Shown here: positions 61,201 through 64,000 of the stretch, in pieces
Layout of the letters: each line of letters opens with the position of its first letter
How positions within the stretch are numbered: position 1 is the first letter of the stretch
Virus record (IMG/VR): IMGVR_UViG_3300030685_000016
Span: 108,189 to 172,188 of that record
Strand: one strand, 5' to 3'
From: a virus
DNA: 64,000 nt
Notes under the pieces: model-generated
Told to the model about the DNA's origin: nothing
The model's database searches: none
The model's input: only the letters and a program-made list of their open reading frames with translations
Made by a program: the position numbers and the translations under genes

Positions 61201-64000
61201 TAGATGCATAATCTTCTTGTAATGCTATACCTTTAGTTTTATGCATATACTCACCTTTTAAGGTTAAATAATGATACTCTTGTTTAAATAAGTTAGTTGC
61301 TAATAACCATCTTTTAAGTATTGGATTAACATTTCCCTTACTATCATAGAAAGCATGCACATTTTCTTCTTCGTTATCTACAACAAAGCTCTTATTATAA
61401 TTTTCTGAATTTATTCCTAAACTTTGTAATAAATTAGTAATTACCTCTGGATCTGCATCAGAATTTTTTGTTCTTTTTGTAGAGTTAGATAATTGATCAA
61501 GTTCTTCAGCAGAAAATAGTTCATTCTTACCTTCATCTTGTAACTTAGTTATTGCATTTTCAAATTGTTTATTTATAAATTTATTAAAGTTTCCTTTATT
61601 TGAAAATATTTTATAGTAATCTCATATATTTTGATTTATTGCAATACGTTTACCATAGAATGTATAATGTCTTTCAAGTTGAAAATTTACATCAGGATTT
61701 TTAAGTCTTGCCTGTCTTATTACTTCTAAAAATGCATCAGATTTACCCTCGAATTGTTTTAGATATTCATTAATTTTAGTTAAATTCTCAGCAATAGGAC
61801 TTGTTAAATTTAATTCTAATCCCAAATACTTATATTGTTTAATTATTTCATGAAGATTGTCCGTGAAGAAATTTAATGATTGAGTTCTTACTAAATCTTG
61901 TAAAGCTTCTTCTGATAATACATTTTGACCAGATCTATTTCCTATAATACTTTTATTATCATAAGAAGCATTTAATCCAAATAATTTTGATAATATACTA
62001 TTCTTATCAGAATAATTACCAACAATTACTGGAAATACTTCTGATTCTGCTTCTGGTCTAGTAAATGGATTCACAAAACCATAAAAGAAATCCGATATAA
62101 AGTTTTCTAATACACTAAAAGAAAATGCTGACTTACTTTGACCTTTATTAACTAATTCAAGTTTTATACCAGTTCCTTTTAAAATAGAATTATTAGCTAA
62201 AAGACTTTTATATGTAATGTTACCTGTTTCTTTCTTTTCAAAGTCAAATCGTTCTTTTAATGTAACAATATCATTGTTAAATAACGTAGGTGTTTTGAAT
62301 GAAGGAATTTTCTCTCCAGTATATGTTGAAATAACTGTGATTGGAGTTAAAACATAATTATCCAAGAATACATCTAAAATATCCTGTATTTTAGAGTTTA
62401 ATTCAGTAATTACCTTACTCTCAGACTGAACATTTTCTCTATCATCATCATTAACACTTTTTTCATTCTCTGCAATTCTTCCTAATAAATCATTATTATT
62501 AATTGCATCTAAATAATCCAATATTTTACCTTCAACACTAGAATTATTAGTAGTTCATTGTTTTATTAATTCCTCAGCCGAAAATGATTTAATACTAATT
62601 CCTAAAGTTCTTTGAATAAATTTTACCAAGTCAGAAGATGTACTAGTTAATTTTTTTATTCTTTCCAAAGATTTTGCTCTATCTTTTCCAAAAATAAATG
62701 TTTCTGGAGAATTTAAGAGATTTTTTAGATGAGTATACACACTTACTTGTAATGCTATCTTCTCTGCATTATGTGAGTATAATTCTTTTACATCCATTTG
62801 ACTGGAGTTACCATTGAAAGTATTGTAATAAGCCCCATAGCAGTTATTTAACACTTGTGTTAATAATTCTGTTACAGGTTGAGTTTTGGTCTCCTTTTTA
62901 GCTATTTCATTTTTAAAAATACTTAAGGATTGAATAATATCAAATTTTGGTCTGAAAATTAAAAATTTCTTATTATCAAGTCCAAGAAATCCTTGTTTTT
63001 TAGCTTGACTTACCTTTTTTATGTATCATTCATACATATTAATAGGATCCTCATTAAAAGGTTTTCACGTTGGGTCATTAAAAAGTTCTATTGAATTTTC
63101 TAATTCAAATACATGCATTGTTGCAGCTAAACTATATAAATGCTTTGTTTCTAGAAATTGACCAGTAGGATTTCCTCAATGATCATAATGTGGTATAATA
63201 GCAATAGTATTCTTTGTTAAGTCATCTGATAAAGTTTCTGCTGCTTCAGACATATGTTCATCTTCTGCCCAATACTCAGTTTCAAATCCTTTAGTAGTTG
63301 CAGTATATTTAATACCCTGAATTGGATCTTCAAATGTATTGAATTCAGAAAAATTAACTTTAATCTGATTTCTGTATCTTGTAAATAATATATTGTCAAA
63401 GTTAACTAACATAATAGCTGCATTATACGCATCTAATTTTGTTCTTAAAGCTCCATTTGAAATACTTCCTTGTAAATTTGGAATCTCTTTACCACTAGGT
63501 AATATTACTAAATCTTCATCAGAAGCAATTACATCTTGAAACTTACTAATAACGGGTTGATATAATGTATAATTAATTACACCTTTTTTATTATAAATAT
63601 TTCCAATAAATTTATCTTTTTGAAAATATAAATGCCCATTTTCTAAATTACCTCCTGTATATAAATATCTAACAATTCTCTCAAACAATCTATTCTTTAG
63701 ATTCTTTAAACTTTGATTTAATTTTACTGGATCATTAATAAATTCTGAACTATCTTTATCACCAAGTTTAGTAGCCCTCATAATTAATGCATTTGAACTT
63801 TCTAAAAAGTATTTTTCAGCAATATGAAGTGTATGAAATAAATCAGAAACTATTGGAGAGTTAAATAAACAATCAATATTATTAATTGGTCTGTTTTTAT
63901 TAATTCTATTAATAGTTACAGCAGGTTCTAAAATTTCACTTAACTGAATTCCATAATCTGTAATTATAGAATTAAAAGTACTCAGTGATTGCTCACTAAG
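55280..64000 (-). CDS. giant virion RNA polymerase of crAss-like type (partial, at least 2906 aa, TGA=Trp)
   Basis: The frame is open at the window end and runs to TAA at 55280. At 58211-58225 it encodes DFDID within QGSDFDIDKAYIMGYGF, preceded by SRIPAQSLQS. This is the order R-x-P-x-Q then DxDxD of the catalytic double-psi barrel of multisubunit-type RNA polymerases, and DxDxD is the motif described for crAss-like virion RNA polymerases. Other blocks are HDGSSVIS near 60985 and MGPQLDANHTAD near 60320. At least fifteen in-frame TGA codons occur, two of them just before the catalytic motif (SIW-QIW-IQGSD). It would be injected with DNA to transcribe early genes. Confidence 0.85.

Noticed and set aside
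47158-64000. Many short minus-strand genes or a decayed pseudogene region
   Set aside because: The pieces share one frame per gene, are separated only by TGA, and carry intact catalytic motifs (DFDID, HEYLH, ELK). Decay would also produce TAA, TAG and frameshifts, which I did not see at the junctions examined.
1-64000. CRISPR arrays, insertion sequences, integrase or attachment sites
   Set aside because: No regularly spaced repeats, transposase motifs or tyrosine/serine recombinase motifs were seen.

Overview
The window is a segment of a large, AT-rich tailed-phage genome, most likely a crAss-like phage (Crassvirales) infecting a Bacteroidota host. Support comes from the replication gene set (family A DNA polymerase, DnaB-type helicase, primase, SF1 and SF2 helicases, ligase, ThyX, dUTPase, B12-type ribonucleotide reductase), dozens of short overlapping genes, giant opposite-strand proteins with a crAss-type RNA polymerase signature (DFDID), and promoter boxes of the Bacteroidota form TAnnTTTG. 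Family-level placement is inference from memory of such genomes; no search was run.

Layout. (1) 1-5730: small early genes interleaved with six tRNA genes, one tRNA-like gene lacking an anticodon arm and several other folded RNAs, closed by a terminator. (2) 5753-16.9 kb: small genes, then 3'-5' exonuclease, metallophosphoesterase, RNase H, ClpP, ferritin and DNA polymerase. (3) 17-30 kb: replication core. An SF2 helicase and a P-loop ATPase are each split by a group I intron carrying a homing endonuclease, and a third endonuclease sits between replication genes. (4) 30.2-30.9 kb: one gene with its own promoter and strong terminator. (5) 30.9-46.3 kb: phosphoesterase, RecD-like helicase, nucleotide metabolism (NrdJ, Dut, ThyX, dNTP diphosphohydrolase-like), ligase, a free-standing GIY-YIG endonuclease, M15 endolysin and polynucleotide-kinase-like protein. 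(6) 46.4-47.1 kb: a lysozyme-like virion gene and a terminator. (7) 47.16-64 kb, minus strand: three consecutive giant genes, 1533 aa, 1176 aa and at least 2906 aa, the last open at the window edge.

The most striking property is the genetic code. In all three giant genes TGA is an in-frame sense codon that must be Trp, while TAA and TAG end genes. Read with the standard code they fall into more than twenty pieces. The plus-strand replication enzymes have no in-frame TGA and use only TGG for Trp, and sixteen plus-strand genes end at TGA. Three of the four homing endonucleases embedded in the plus-strand region also need TGA read as Trp, at positions where their families have a conserved Trp. 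The likely model is a code switch: early genes readable by the host's standard code, and late virion and transcription genes, plus the mobile endonucleases, needing a TGA-decoding tRNA. No such tRNA was found in this window.
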